This document shows, piece after piece, positions 1 through 9,751 of a stretch of DNA of 64,000 bases. Both the position numbers and the translations under genes were made by a program. The stretch is from Thalassobaculum fulvum (GTDB lineage Bacteria; Pseudomonadota; Alphaproteobacteria; Thalassobaculales; Thalassobaculaceae), in contig NZ_BMZS01000016.1 in NCBI RefSeq assembly GCF_014652915.1, positions 62,001 through 126,000 of the forward strand, read 5' to 3'. Under the pieces are notes generated by a model. It did no database searches. It saw only the letters and a list, made by a program, of their open reading frames with translations, and had not been told where the DNA came from. Numbering within the stretch: position 1 is the first letter of the stretch; each line of letters begins with the position of its first letter.

Positions 1-1072
1 CTGCCCGCACTTCATGACCTGCGGCGGCTGCGCCCTGCAGCACTGGGCCGAGCCCCCCTATGCGGCCTGGAAAGCCGACCAGGTCCGCGGCCACCTGCGA
101 CGGGTCGGGCTCGACGGGGTCGAGGTCGCCGACACGGTGCCGGCGCGGCCCGGCACCCGGCGCCGCGCCGATCTCGCCGCACGCCGCCTGAAGGGCGGCA
201 CCGTCCTCGGCTTCCACGAGCGCCAGGGCAACCGGATCGTCGACATCACCGAGTGCCCGGTCCTGGAACCGACCCTGCAGGCCGTCCTCCCGGCGTTCCG
301 GGCGACCCTGGACGGGCGCCTGGGCGAGGGCGAGAGCGCCGATCTGGTGCTGACGCTGCTCGACACCGGCGTCGACGCCCTGCTGGTGCTGCCGGACACG
401 CCGGACCTGGCGGCGCGCGAGGCCTGGGCGGCCCTGGCCGACGAACTCGACCTGTGCCGGCTGTCGGTGCGCCGGGCCGGCGAGGGACACGACCGGACCG
501 AGCCGCTGGCGGCACGCCGACCGGCGACGATCCGCTTCGGCGAGGTCGACGTCAGCCCGCCGCCCGGCGGCTTCCTGCAGGCCACCCGGTCCGGCGAGGC
601 GGCGATCCGGGACGCCGTTCTCGCGGCCGCCGCCGGCAGCACGCGCCGCCTCGACCTGTTCGCGGGATCGGGCACGCTGTCCCTGCCGCTAGCCGCCGGC
701 GGCACGGTGACCGCCGTGGACGGCGATCCGCGGGCGATCGCCGCCCTGCGGGCCGCCGCCGACCGGGCCGGGCTCGGCGACCGGCTGGCGACCGAGGTCC
801 GGGACCTGTTCACGCGCCCGTTCGAGGGCGGCGAGCTCGACCGTTTCGACCTCGTGGCGATCGACCCGCCGCGGACCGGCGCCAGGGCGCAGGCCGAAGC
901 GCTCGCCGGGTCGCGGGTTCCGACGATCGCCGCGGTGTCGTGCAATCCCGCCACCTTCGCGCGAGATGCCCGCACACTGATAGACGGCGGCTATCGCCTG
1001 GATCGGGTCACGCCGATTGACCAATTCCTGTGGTCGCCCCACATCGAACTGGTAGCCGTGTTCCGGCGCTAA
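1..1072 (+). CDS. TrmA/RlmC/RlmD-family RNA (uracil-C5) methyltransferase, 5' end missing
   Basis: The reading frame is open from the window edge, so the N-terminus (usually a TRAM domain) lies outside. The visible part opens with a CX5CGGC cluster (bases 2-31), the 4Fe-4S ligand pattern of RumA-type methyltransferases. It continues to an SAM-binding motif [15 protein letters not shown] near base 655 and the motif IDPPRTGA near base 860. It ends with the catalytic-cysteine segment [11 protein letters not shown] near base 940 and a final HIELVAVF. The family methylates C5 of a uridine in tRNA or 23S rRNA, using a cysteine nucleophile. Which uridine cannot be told from this fragment; RlmD (U1939) is the usual assignment for forms with the Fe-S cluster. 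The fumarase gene follows 23 bases downstream on the same strand, so co-transcription is likely. The family call is secure and the substrate is inferred. Confidence 0.88.
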   Translation, partial: CPHFMTCGGCALQHWAEPPYAAWKADQVRGHLRRVGLDGVEVADTVPARPGTRRRADLAARRLKGGTVLGFHERQGNRIVDITECPVLEPTLQAVLPAFRATLDGRLGEGESADLVLTLLDTGVDALLVLPDTPDLAAREAWAALADELDLCRLSVRRAGEGHDRTEPLAARRPATIRFGEVDVSPPPGGFLQATRSGEAAIRDAVLAAAAGSTRRLDLFAGSGTLSLPLAAGGTVTAVDGDPRAIAALRAAADRAGLGDRLATEVRDLFTRPFEGGELDRFDLVAIDPPRTGARAQAEALAGSRVPTIAAVSCNPATFARDARTLIDGGYRLDRVTPIDQFLWSPHIELVAVFRR

Positions 1073-1095
1073 CACCCGACAGCCAGGAGACCGCG

Positions 1096-2490
1096 ATGGC
1101 CGCGACCCGCACCGAGACCGACACCCTCGGGGCAGTCGAGGTTCCGGCGGACCGCTATTGGGGTGCCCAGACCCAGCGCTCGCTCGCGAACTTCCCGATC
1201 GGCGGCGAGCGCATGCCGCGCGCCCTCATCCACGCCTTTGCGTTGCAGAAGCAGGCCGCGGCCCGTGCCAACCGCCGGCTCGGCGCGCTGGAACCGGCGA
1301 TCGCCGAAGCCATCGACGGCGCCGCCGCCGAGATCGCCGCCGGCCGGCTGGACGACGAGTTCCCGCTGGTGGTCTGGCAGACCGGCTCCGGCACCCAGAC
1401 CAACATGAACCTGAACGAGGTGATCGCCAACCGGGCCAACGAGGCGCTGGGCGGCGAGCGCGGGGCGAAGTCGCCGGTCCACCCGAACGACCACGTGAAC
1501 CGCAGCCAGTCGTCGAACGACAGCTTTCCGACCGCCATGCACGTGGCGGCGGTGCGCGAGATCCACGCCCGCCTGCTGCCCGGGCTGACCCGGCTGCACG
1601 GGGCCCTCGCCGTCAAGGCCGAAGCCTTCGCCGGGATCGTCAAGATCGGCCGGACCCATCTGCAGGACGCCACGCCGCTGACGCTCGGCGACGCCGTCGG
1701 GGCCTGGGCGCACCAGGCGAAGACCGGCATCGAGCGGATCGAGACCTGCCTGCCGCGGCTGTACCAGGTGGCGCAGGGCGGCACCGCCGTCGGCACCGGC
1801 GTGAACGCCCCGGCCGGGTTCGCCGAGGCGTTCGCCGAGGAACTGGCCGCCCTGACCGGCCTGCCGTTCGTCAGCGCCCCCGACAAGTTCGAGGCCCTGG
1901 CCGCGCACGATGCGGTGGTCGAGGCGTCCGGCGCGCTGAACACCGTCGCCGTCTCGCTGACGAAGATCGCCAACGACGTCCGGCTGCTCGGCTCGGGCCC
2001 GCGCTGCGGCATCGGCGAGCTGGTGCTGCCGGCCAACGAGCCGGGCTCGTCGATCATGCCCGGCAAGGTCAACCCGACCCAGGCCGAGGCCGTGACCCAG
2101 GTGTGCGCGCGGGTGTTCGGCAACCACACCACGATCACGGTGGCCGGCGCCAGCGGGCACATGGAGCTCAACGTCTTCAAGCCGGTGATGATCGACGCCC
2201 TGCTGCAGTCGATCCGCCTGCTCGGAGACGCCGCGGCCAGCTTCGCCGAACGCTGCGTCGACGGCCTGGAGGCCGACCGGGACCGCATCGCCGAGTTGCT
2301 CGGCCGCAGCCTGATGCTGGTGACCGCGCTGGCCCCCCACATCGGCTACGACGCCGCCGCGAAGATCGCCAAGACCGCCCACGCCGACGGTTCGACCCTG
2401 CGCGAGACCGCCCTGCGGCTCGGTCTGGTCAGTGCCGAGGATTTCGACCGCTGGGTCCGTCCGGAGGCGATGCTGGGGGCCGGCCGATGA
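1096..2490 (+). CDS. fumC: Class II fumarate hydratase
   Basis: This 464-residue protein is the oxygen-stable, homotetrameric fumarase of the TCA cycle, interconverting fumarate and L-malate. The superfamily signature [13 protein letters not shown] is present near residue 315, with the catalytic serine in its flexible loop. [18 protein letters not shown] and [14 protein letters not shown] are the other two conserved blocks that build the shared active site. The ATG at 1096 was chosen over an upstream in-frame start because AGGAG lies at 1085-1089 and the protein then begins just before the conserved [21 protein letters not shown] block. Length matches the family (about 460). The stop overlaps the ATG of the next gene as ATGA, indicating translational coupling. 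Confidence 0.97.
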   Translation: MAATRTETDTLGAVEVPADRYWGAQTQRSLANFPIGGERMPRALIHAFALQKQAAARANRRLGALEPAIAEAIDGAAAEIAAGRLDDEFPLVVWQTGSGTQTNMNLNEVIANRANEALGGERGAKSPVHPNDHVNRSQSSNDSFPTAMHVAAVREIHARLLPGLTRLHGALAVKAEAFAGIVKIGRTHLQDATPLTLGDAVGAWAHQAKTGIERIETCLPRLYQVAQGGTAVGTGVNAPAGFAEAFAEELAALTGLPFVSAPDKFEALAAHDAVVEASGALNTVAVSLTKIANDVRLLGSGPRCGIGELVLPANEPGSSIMPGKVNPTQAEAVTQVCARVFGNHTTITVAGASGHMELNVFKPVMIDALLQSIRLLGDAAASFAERCVDGLEADRDRIAELLGRSLMLVTALAPHIGYDAAAKIAKTAHADGSTLRETALRLGLVSAEDFDRWVRPEAMLGAGR

Positions 2491-2729
2491 GCGACCCGGC
2501 AGCCCCCCGCAAGCGGTCGGTGACGCTCTCCGGCCACGCCACCAGCATCTCGATGGAGGACGCGTTCTGGCAGCGGCTCAGCCTGTTCGCAGGCGAGCGC
2601 GGCCAGTCGGTGAACTCGCTGGTAGCCGAGATCGACCGCACCCGCACCACCAACCTGTCGAGCGCGGTCCGGGTCTGGGTGCTCGAGGAATGCGCCCGAC
2701 GGGCGAAACTCGACCCGGTCAGTTCTTGA
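2487..2729 (+). CDS. Ribbon-helix-helix domain protein (RHH_4-like)
   Basis: This small protein of 80 residues starts within the fumC stop (ATGA overlap). It has the form [20 protein letters not shown], then a helix ending [10 protein letters not shown], then [13 protein letters not shown]. This is the layout of a small ribbon-helix-helix family often found beside fumC in alphaproteobacteria. RHH proteins of this type bind DNA as dimers through the N-terminal beta strand, but the target of this family is not established to my knowledge. Its last 11 bases overlap the 3' end of the convergent AsmA gene. Family call confident; a regulatory role is inference. Confidence 0.85.
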   Translation: MSDPAAPRKRSVTLSGHATSISMEDAFWQRLSLFAGERGQSVNSLVAEIDRTRTTNLSSAVRVWVLEECARRAKLDPVSS

Positions 2730-5700
2730 GCAGCCCCTTCAGCAGGTCCTTCACAGCGTCCTCCGGCTTGACCGGAGCAGGGGCCGGAGCGGGCGCGGGG
2801 GCCGGGGCGGCGCCCTGGTCCGGCGTCGGCGACGCGGGAGCCGCCGCCGGCGCCTGGCCGCCGCCCTGTATCCCGTTCAGCAGGTTCTGGACCTTGCCGT
2901 CCTTGTCGAAATTGCGCAGGACACCGCGCTCGACCATCCGCTGCAGGATGTAGGCCTGCATCTCCTCGATCTGGAAGATCCGGCGCGGGTTGTCCAGCGG
3001 ACCGACCAGCCGCACGCCGACCGGCGGCGAGTTCGGATGCTCCGACAGCCGGAACATCGTCCTCACGTCCATCTGCTGCGGCGGCAGGTCGACCACCGCC
3101 GTGGCGGTCCCCGCGGCGGCGTCGGCCTGGAGCTTGATGTCGTTGGAGCGCAGCACGCCCTTCGAGACGGTGTAGGTGCCGGTCAGCGACGTGAACCTGG
3201 TCTCGCCGCCCGACAGCGACTTCTGCGCCAGCTGCACGAAGTCCGGGGCCCGGTCGAGGGCCTTGAGCTGGTCCGAGAAGGCCTTCAGGTCAAACCCCTT
3301 CACGACGCCGTCCCGGACGCTGAACGAGCCGTTGCCGGAAAGTGCCGACACCAGCTCGAACTCCGACCCGCCCTGGGTCTTCAGGTCGGTGTCGTAGGTC
3401 AGGATGCCGCTCACCATGTCGGTGTTCGCCGCCGACTCCGCCGCCTTGCGGACGTCGGCGTCGCGCACCTTGACCACCAGCGCCGCCGTCGGCGTGGGCC
3501 GGTCGGCGAGCTGGCCGGTCATGTCGAAGGTGCCGCCGAACATCCCGCCCGCGAGCCTGGAGAGATCGAGCACCCCGTCCTTGACCGTCGCCGCGAGCTG
3601 CGCGTTGTCGACCACGTAGGAGCCGTAGACGATCGACTCGATCGAGGCCTTGAGGTCGGCATCGAAGGCCGACAGGGCGGACACGTCGATCCGCTCGCGC
3701 GACCACTCGCGGGCCGGGGCCGCCTGACCGGCCGGGACCGGGGCGGCGGGGACCGCGCCGGCCGGCTTCGGCGCCGACGGCGGCAGCCACGGGTCGAGCG
3801 CCACCGTGTTGGCCGCGAGGTCCAGCGTCACCTTGGGCTTGGCGCCTCGGGAGTCGATCGACCCGCCACCGGTCGCCTTGATCCCGCCGAGACCGAGCTC
3901 GGTGTCGAACAGCTGCATCTCGTCGACCGGCCCCTTGAACCGGGTCCGCAGCTTCATGCCCCCGAGGTTCCTGCCGGCCGGCCGGTAGTCCGGCGCGAAG
4001 GTCCGGATCAGCTTGACCGCGTCGGCATGCGCCACCTCGATCGCCATGTCGACGTCGGGCCGCTCGGCGAACGGTGCGGCATTGCCGACCAGGGCGATGG
4101 CGCCGCCGGCGATGCTGATGTTGAAGCTGTTGGCGTAGCGTCCGTCGTCGCGGGTGCGGACCGTGCCCTTGCCGTCGAGCGGACCGAGCGGACCGACGCC
4201 GTCCAGCGAGCCGGGCGCCAGCACCGCCGCCAGCTTGTTGGCGTCCGGATGCGATACCGCCAGGGCGAGATCCAGGCCCGGCGGCGAGGCGAGCGGCTTG
4301 GCCGTCCCCTTGACCCCGAAACTGCCGCCGGCCGCGGCCAGCTTCACGTCGACGTTCACGTCCTGCATGTCGCCGGCGGCCGTGCCCTTGAGCGACACCT
4401 GGCCGAGCTGCTTGGCCGGGATCGGCGACTCGGTCGACAGCAGCTTGGCGAAGCGATCGACGTTCACCACCGTGACGTCGAACTTCATGTCGACCGACGG
4501 CTTGCCGGCGGCATCGCGCAGCACCCCGGACACGGAGGCCTTGGCGCCGCCCAGGTCGGCCACCCCGACGTCGCGCAGGGTCAGGGTCCCGTTCTGCAGC
4601 AGCGCGTCGATCCGGGCATCGCGGACCGGCACGCCGAGCGCGGTCGCCTCGCCGACCTTGATGTTGACGTTGGCGTCGACCGCGTTGAGCACCGACAGCG
4701 GGTTGCCGGCGGCCGGCGCAGTACCCTGCGCGGGCCGGGCCGTTCCGCCGCCGCCGGCCGGCTGCGCCGCCGCGCCGGCGGGCAGATAGGCGTCGACGTT
4801 GATCCGGTCGACCTCCAGGCTCAGCCCGAAGGCCGGCCGGTCCCGCAGGACCAGGGTCAGGCCGCCCTTCGCCTTGGTGGCGTCGAGCTCCATGGTCCAG
4901 TCGGTGACCTCGACCTTGCGCGGTGTCGCGTCGACCGCCGCCCGGATCGAGGCCTTGCGCAGCCGGTCGGCCTCGACCCCGGCGGTGTCGATCCCGGCCC
5001 AGTCCAGGGTGGCCCGCAGGTTGTCCGACACCGCCTCGACCCGGCCGACGAACTGCGGTTCGTTGCCGTCCGACAGTGCGGTCCCGGTCACCGTCACCTC
5101 GGTACCGCCCGGCAGCTGCGCGGTCGCCAGCCGCAGGTTCGCCGCGCCGTCGACCAGATCGCCGGCCAGCCGGACCCGGCGGATGGTGGCACCCTTGTAC
5201 TGCACGGCGTCGACCGCGACGTCGACCGATCCGCCGATCCCCTTCGGGATCGCGACGGCGACGGTCTCCGACTTGCCCGGGGCCGCTCCACCAGCGGCCG
5301 GTGCGGCGGGGGCCGGCGCGGCCGTCTTCGGCAGCAGGGCGTCGAGGTCCAGGCGGTTCCCGGTCAGCTTGGCGTCGATGGTCGGCACGTCCGAAAGCGC
5401 CACCGAGACCTCGCCCTGCAGGCGCGACTCGCCCAGGTCCACCGCCAGCTCCGACAGCTCGACTCCGGTCGGCGATCCCTTGACCGCGGCGGCCAGCGCG
5501 AACTTCTGGCCGGCACCGGCGACCCCGTCCGGAGCGCCGCCGAACGCACTGCCCAGCCGCTCCACAGCCTTGCCGAGATCCGGCGCCTCGATCCGGGCAT
5601 CCCCGCTGAACGCCGGCCCTGCGGTATCCACCGACCCGCTGACGGTCGCCGTCAGCGCCTTCTCGGCTGCCGACACCACCAGCTTGACCGCGCTCGGGCG

Positions 5701-6354
5701 CGATCCGCCGAGCTGGCCGACCGAGGCCTGCAGCGCCAGCGGCAGCCCGTGGTAGGAGAGCGAGCCGTCGACCTCGAACGGGCCCTGCAACCCGCTCGCC
5801 GAGACCGTTGCGTTGAGCGCCTCGATACGCTGCTCGGCGCCGCCGGCCGCGTCGCGATAGACCAGCGTCCCGTCCTGGATGATCGCGGAGTCGAGGGCCA
5901 CCGCCGGCGCGCCGCCGCCGGCATCGCCACCACCGCTGCCGCCGGCTCCGGAAGCACCCTGCCCGACCCCTGCCAGCTCCCAGTTCGCGCGGCCGTCGGC
6001 CAGTCGCTCGAGGACGATGGTCGGCTTGACCAGCGTCACCGAGGTCACGTGCACCTTGCCGGTCAGCAACGGCACCAGCGCCACATGGACCCGCAGCGCC
6101 TGCAGCGTCACCATGTCGGCCGCCGATCCGCCGTCGATGTTCGCGAAGGCGACGTTCTCGACCGAAAGCGACGGCGACGGCAGCACGCTGAGGCCGATGT
6201 CGCCGTCCAGCCTGAGTTCGCGCCCGGTGGCCTCCCGCGCGGCCGCCTGGATCTCGGGCTTGTAGCCGTTCCAGTCGACGAAGCCGGGCACCACGAGCAC
6301 GGCCGCAACCAGCACGACAACCAGAACGGCAAGACCGATCAGCAGCTTACGCAA
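2719..6354 (-). CDS. AsmA family protein
   Basis: This is a large (1211-residue) envelope protein. One N-terminal membrane anchor (residues about 4-24, LIGLAVLVVVLVAAVLVV) is followed by the AsmA opening FVDWNGYKPEIQAAAREATGREL. A long run of repeated beta-strand units follows, rich in Gly, Ala, Asp and Val. AsmA-like proteins are anchored in the inner membrane and form bridge-like grooves implicated in phospholipid transport to the outer membrane; that role is known for the family and inferred here. The C-terminus has the usual block with GVRLVGPLDNPRRIFQIEEM and a Pro/Ala linker. The start is TTG with GGAGG (minus strand, 6361-6365) six bases upstream. The gene converges with and slightly overlaps the RHH gene. 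Confidence 0.92.
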   Translation of the reverse strand: MRKLLIGLAVLVVVLVAAVLVVPGFVDWNGYKPEIQAAAREATGRELRLDGDIGLSVLPSPSLSVENVAFANIDGGSAADMVTLQALRVHVALVPLLTGKVHVTSVTLVKPTIVLERLADGRANWELAGVGQGASGAGGSGGGDAGGGAPAVALDSAIIQDGTLVYRDAAGGAEQRIEALNATVSASGLQGPFEVDGSLSYHGLPLALQASVGQLGGSRPSAVKLVVSAAEKALTATVSGSVDTAGPAFSGDARIEAPDLGKAVERLGSAFGGAPDGVAGAGQKFALAAAVKGSPTGVELSELAVDLGESRLQGEVSVALSDVPTIDAKLTGNRLDLDALLPKTAAPAPAAPAAGGAAPGKSETVAVAIPKGIGGSVDVAVDAVQYKGATIRRVRLAGDLVDGAANLRLATAQLPGGTEVTVTGTALSDGNEPQFVGRVEAVSDNLRATLDWAGIDTAGVEADRLRKASIRAAVDATPRKVEVTDWTMELDATKAKGGLTLVLRDRPAFGLSLEVDRINVDAYLPAGAAAQPAGGGGTARPAQGTAPAAGNPLSVLNAVDANVNIKVGEATALGVPVRDARIDALLQNGTLTLRDVGVADLGGAKASVSGVLRDAAGKPSVDMKFDVTVVNVDRFAKLLSTESPIPAKQLGQVSLKGTAAGDMQDVNVDVKLAAAGGSFGVKGTAKPLASPPGLDLALAVSHPDANKLAAVLAPGSLDGVGPLGPLDGKGTVRTRDDGRYANSFNISIAGGAIALVGNAAPFAERPDVDMAIEVAHADAVKLIRTFAPDYRPAGRNLGGMKLRTRFKGPVDEMQLFDTELGLGGIKATGGGSIDSRGAKPKVTLDLAANTVALDPWLPPSAPKPAGAVPAAPVPAGQAAPAREWSRERIDVSALSAFDADLKASIESIVYGSYVVDNAQLAATVKDGVLDLSRLAGGMFGGTFDMTGQLADRPTPTAALVVKVRDADVRKAAESAANTDMVSGILTYDTDLKTQGGSEFELVSALSGNGSFSVRDGVVKGFDLKAFSDQLKALDRAPDFVQLAQKSLSGGETRFTSLTGTYTVSKGVLRSNDIKLQADAAAGTATAVVDLPPQQMDVRTMFRLSEHPNSPPVGVRLVGPLDNPRRIFQIEEMQAYILQRMVERGVLRNFDKDGKVQNLLNGIQGGGQAPAAAPASPTPDQGAAPAPAPAPAPAPVKPEDAVKDLLKGLLKN

Positions 6355-6776
6355 GGCGAACCTCCGACAAACGGACCCGGGGAACAGACATCGGGACCAG
6401 CCATACGATTTCGGCCGTTATACGGCGAACCGGTGCGGCCGGCATGCAATTCGAACAATCCGGCGGTCGTTCCGCCGGGCCCCCGCGGCAGGCGGGCCGA
6501 GCGCCCTCGCTCGCCCGGGTCGGACCGGACTCTACCGGAACCTCGGAGGATCGGGCAGGCCACAACGCGCGCCGGCCGCGGCAGGCGCCGGGAGATCGGG
6601 GCCGGCTCGCCATGCCGGGCATGCACGGGAGGCCCGTCCTGGTCGGCGGGCCGGCGCGGAACTCGGCGTCGCTCATGATCGGTCTCGTCCCTGTCGGGCC
6701 CGGTGTCCCGGTTGTGATCCAGCGAACAAGTATGCTTCATGATCACAGCTAGCGCTCGCCGAGAGGGAGACCACCG
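6355..6776. other. Intergenic region without a supported gene
   Basis: This stretch of 422 bases separates the divergent AsmA gene (leftward) and a small secreted-protein gene (rightward). An antisense reading frame at 6347-6676 and a forward one at 6444-6752 are rich in Arg and Pro, match no family I know and overlap each other, so neither is called. A short inverted pair GTGATC (6714-6719) and GATCAC (6741-6746) sits about 30 bases upstream of the next start and might be a regulator site. I see no tRNA, repeat or terminator here. Confidence 0.5.
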
Positions 6777-7166
6777 ATGTCGCGACTGCCCGCCCTGGCC
6801 CTGACCGCCGCGCTCGTCGCGGGCGGCGCGCAGGCCGCCGAGCCCGAGCGCGAGAAGCAGCTGCTGGAGATCGCGGCGTCCTGTGCGGCCTTCTATCAGG
6901 CGGGCTTCGACCGCCTGGACCTGGCGGTCGAGCCCAACGAGGCCCGGCGCCAGGCCTTCATCCGGGTGGTGGACGCGCTGAGCGCGAAGCGGATGCCGCC
7001 GGGCGACCGGGAGCCGTGGTTCATCGAATACGTGGTCGGTCGCACCGGCATCGTCGTCAACCTCATCGACCTGAAGCCCGACGAGGTCATTCCGAAGGTG
7101 CGGTCCAACCTGACGGCCTGCGACAAGCTGCTTCCCGAAATGAACGCCGCCGCCGGCCTGGAGTGA
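6777..7166 (+). CDS. Small secreted protein of unknown function
   Basis: This 129-residue protein begins with a clear Sec signal peptide (LPALALTAALVAGGAQA, cleavage expected before residue 22). The mature part is predicted to be mostly helical and contains two cysteines (about residues 37 and 115) that could form a disulphide in the periplasm. GAGAGGGAGA-type purine-rich sequence before the ATG serves as ribosome-binding site. I do not recognise the family. A TauE/SafE-type permease gene starts 7 bases after the stop, so the two are probably co-transcribed and may work together in the envelope. Confidence 0.75.
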   Translation: MSRLPALALTAALVAGGAQAAEPEREKQLLEIAASCAAFYQAGFDRLDLAVEPNEARRQAFIRVVDALSAKRMPPGDREPWFIEYVVGRTGIVVNLIDLKPDEVIPKVRSNLTACDKLLPEMNAAAGLE

Positions 7167-7173
7167 GGCGGCC

Positions 7174-7941
7174 TTGGAAGCGCTGCTGGTCGCCGCCCTG
7201 CCGGCGGGCCTGGACCCCTGGGCCGCCCTCGGCCTGATGGCCGTCAGCTTCCTGGCCTCGCTGCTGACCGCGGCGATGGGCCTCGGCGGCGGTCTGCTGA
7301 TGGTGGCGGCGATGGCCGGGGTCCTGCCGCCGGCCGCCCTGATCCCGGTGCACGGGGTCGTCCAGCTCGGCTCGAACCTCGGGCGCGCCGTGCTGTTCCG
7401 GCACCATGCCCGGCGCGGCATCTTCGTCTGGTTCGCTCTCGGCGCGGTGATCGGCATCAGCATCGGCGCGGCGGTCGCCGTCAACATGCCGCGCTCGACA
7501 CTGCTGACCATCGTGGCTGTCTTCGTCCTGGTGACCACCTGGGCGCCGCAGCTCGGCAGCCGGCCGGTCCCGGAAAAAGGCTTCGTGGCGGTCGGGGCGG
7601 TGACGGCGTTCGTGACCATGTTCGTCGGCGCCACCGGGCCGTTCCTGGCGCCGTTCCTGGCACCGGAGCGGCTCGGCGACCGGCGGGCCACGATCGGCAC
7701 CCTGGCCGGCTGCATGAGTCTCAAGCACGGCCTCAAGATCGCCGCCTTCACGGTCGCCGGCTTCGCCTACCTGCCCTGGCTGCCGTTCGCCGCGGCGATG
7801 ATCGTCACCGGATTCCTCGGTACCCTGGCCGGGCGGGCGGTCGTCGTGCGCCTGCCGGAGCGCGGCTTCCGGATCGGCTTCCGGCTGCTGCTGACCGCCC
7901 TCGCCCTGCGGATCCTGTGGCAGGCGCTCGCCCAGCCCTGA
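7174..7941 (+). CDS. TauE/SafE-family membrane transporter
   Basis: This 255-residue polytopic inner-membrane protein has seven to eight hydrophobic segments and the two half-repeats of the TauE/SafE family. The first repeat shows GLGGGLLMVAAM after SFLASLLTAAMG; the second shows GATGPFLAPFL. Members export sulfite, sulfoacetate or other small organic anions, or take part in their uptake; the substrate here is unknown. The start is probably TTG at 7174, 7 bases after the upstream stop. The ATG at 7237 is an alternative that would shorten the N-terminus but keep all of the conserved core. No sulfur-metabolism genes lie nearby to indicate a substrate. Confidence 0.85.
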   Translation: MEALLVAALPAGLDPWAALGLMAVSFLASLLTAAMGLGGGLLMVAAMAGVLPPAALIPVHGVVQLGSNLGRAVLFRHHARRGIFVWFALGAVIGISIGAAVAVNMPRSTLLTIVAVFVLVTTWAPQLGSRPVPEKGFVAVGAVTAFVTMFVGATGPFLAPFLAPERLGDRRATIGTLAGCMSLKHGLKIAAFTVAGFAYLPWLPFAAAMIVTGFLGTLAGRAVVVRLPERGFRIGFRLLLTALALRILWQALAQP

Positions 7942-8005
7942 GCTTGCCGGCCCGCATCAGCCGGGCGACCATGGCGCCCCCTGTCTCGCAGTCGAGGATT
8001 CCCGC

Positions 8006-9133
8006 ATGAGCGTCAACACCGCCTTCCGGATCGCGGTCTTCCCGGGCGACGGCATCGGCCGGGAAGTCATGACCCCGACGATCGAGATCCTGCGGCTGCT
8101 GCAACAGCGGATCGGCGGGTTCGAGCTGCGGTTCCAGGAAGAACAGGCGGGGGCGGCCCACTACGTGCGGACCGGCACCGCGCTGCCCGACGAGGCGATG
8201 GCCCGCGCCGGCCAGGCCGACGCCATCCTGCTCGGCGCCATGGGCATGCCGGACATCCGCTACCCCGACGGCCGCGAGATCGCCCCGCAGCTCGACATGC
8301 GCGAGCAGTTCGAGCTGTTCGCCGGGGTCCGCCCGGTGAGGACCCAGCCGGGTGCGCCCAACCCGCTGGCCGACCCGCGTGCCCAGGCGCTCGACTTCGT
8401 GCTGATCCGCGAGAGTACCGAGGGCCTGTTCGCCGGCCGAGGCCATACCCGCTACGACGGTCCCGCCGACCGGCCGACCGCCGCCCACGACACCATGACC
8501 ATGACCCGCAAGGGATCGGAACGGCTGTTCGAGTTCGCGTTCCGGCTGGCGGCGCGGCGCCGGGAACGCGGTCACCCCGGCGAGGTCACCTGCGTCGACA
8601 AGGCCAACGTGATCGGCGGCTTCTACTTCTTCCGGCAAGTGTTCGACGAGGTCGCGGCGCGGCACCCGGGGCTCGGGGCCGGCCACATGTACGTCGACGC
8701 CTGCGCGCTCAACATGGTCCGCCGGCCCTGGGAATTCGACGTGCTGGTGACCGAAAACATGTTCGGCGACATCCTGTCCGACCTGGGTGCCGGCCTGATG
8801 GGCGGCATGGGCATGGCGCCGTCGGCCGACATCGGCGAGCGCCATGCGGTGTTCCAGCCCTGCCACGGCAGCGCGCCGGACATCGTCGGCCGCGGCCTCG
8901 CAAACCCGACGGCCACCTTCCTGTCGGCCGCGATGATGCTGGACTGGCTGGGCGACCAGCACGGCGTCCCCGACTGCGGTCGAGCCGGCCTCGTGCTCGA
9001 CCGGGCCGTCGCCTGCGCCTATGCCGACGGCAGCCTCAAGCCGGCCGAGCTCGGCGGAACGGCCGGCACGGCGGAGGTCACCAAGGCCGTCATGGACGCC
9101 ATTTCCTCGGGCCGCGCCGAGGTCGCGGCATAG
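8006..9133 (+). CDS. Isocitrate/isopropylmalate dehydrogenase family protein
   Basis: This is a beta-decarboxylating dehydrogenase of 375 residues, acting on a 2-hydroxyacid with a 3-carboxyl or related group, with NAD(P) and a divalent metal. It opens with the family block FPGDGIGREVM and has the substrate-arginine region (LFAGVRPVRT, then LDFVLIRESTEGLFAG). The metal-ligand region VTENMFGDILSDLGAGLMGG and the GSAPDIVGRGLANP block complete the fold. The catalytic Lys is in DKANVIGG. Sequence details differ from typical LeuB, and no leuC/leuD genes are nearby, so an isopropylmalate, tartrate, malate or homoisocitrate substrate cannot be decided. GAGGATT precedes the ATG. A second member of the family lies at 34140-35201. 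Confidence 0.88.
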   Translation: MSVNTAFRIAVFPGDGIGREVMTPTIEILRLLQQRIGGFELRFQEEQAGAAHYVRTGTALPDEAMARAGQADAILLGAMGMPDIRYPDGREIAPQLDMREQFELFAGVRPVRTQPGAPNPLADPRAQALDFVLIRESTEGLFAGRGHTRYDGPADRPTAAHDTMTMTRKGSERLFEFAFRLAARRRERGHPGEVTCVDKANVIGGFYFFRQVFDEVAARHPGLGAGHMYVDACALNMVRRPWEFDVLVTENMFGDILSDLGAGLMGGMGMAPSADIGERHAVFQPCHGSAPDIVGRGLANPTATFLSAAMMLDWLGDQHGVPDCGRAGLVLDRAVACAYADGSLKPAELGGTAGTAEVTKAVMDAISSGRAEVAA

Positions 9134-9235
9134 CTGGTATTGTCCGCACCCACGAAAGTCCGGGAATCGGATATACTCGGTTGAGTCGGCCGAACAGCCG
9201 ACCCGCGTAACCCCTACGGTCGACCACACGCATCG

Positions 9236-9748
9236 ATGGCCTTGGCGTATCAGGCAGACTCACCGACCGATCACGTTGCACCGCCGGCCCCGCTCGCGGA
9301 CGGTGGCCGTGAGAGGCGCGTCCATCATCGTCGCGAGGCCGTGAAGGTCTGGGCGCAGGTCGATGGCGGCTGGTACAAGGTGCACGACCTGTCGCTCGGC
9401 GGCCTCAGGCTCGATCGCCCGGTCGACAGCCCGGGCGAAGGCGGGGTCATCGAGGGCGACATCCACAGCCGCGCCGGCAACCGGGCCCGGCAGGCGGGCT
9501 TCAGCGCGACAGTGGTGCGCGTCGAGGATGACGGCCAGCGGATCGGCGTCGCCTTCGCCCCGATGGCGGACGAACAGATCGACGGCCTGCTGGCGATCCT
9601 CTCGGCGGTGGAGCGCGAGTTCGTCTCGGCCCGCGAGGCCGAGCTGCGGCGGGAGGAATTGCGGCGCGCCTTGCGACGGCTCGGCGTCGGCTCCCTGATC
9701 GCGGCCGGCGTCGTGACGGCCGGATTCGCGGCGTGGTTCATGAGGTAG
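9236..9748 (+). CDS. PilZ domain protein with C-terminal membrane anchor
   Basis: This 170-residue protein has a PilZ-like domain. A basic stretch RRVHHRREAVKVW (about residues 28-40) supplies the arginines expected of the RXXXR motif. DLSLGGLRLD (about 51-60) corresponds to the D/NXSXXG motif. These motifs bind cyclic di-GMP in the family. The domain ends near GVAFAPM. A charged helix (about 128-148) and a single membrane segment GVGSLIAAGVVTAGFAAWF complete it, so the domain would face the cytoplasm. It is followed after 3 bases by a DUF350 membrane protein and then a serine protease, which looks like one operon. A TATACT -10-like element lies at 9172-9177. Confidence 0.82.
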   Translation: MALAYQADSPTDHVAPPAPLADGGRERRVHHRREAVKVWAQVDGGWYKVHDLSLGGLRLDRPVDSPGEGGVIEGDIHSRAGNRARQAGFSATVVRVEDDGQRIGVAFAPMADEQIDGLLAILSAVEREFVSAREAELRREELRRALRRLGVGSLIAAGVVTAGFAAWFMR

Positions 9749-9751
9749 GCG

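Noticed and set aside
6347-6676. Possible small leftward protein in the gap before the AsmA gene
   Set aside because: It has a plausible start but is Pro/Arg rich with no conserved motif and overlaps the AsmA start region.
3037-6678. Long forward reading frame of 1213 codons opposite the AsmA gene
   Set aside because: It is a shadow of the AsmA coding frame; no domains are seen and it is Arg/Gly rich.
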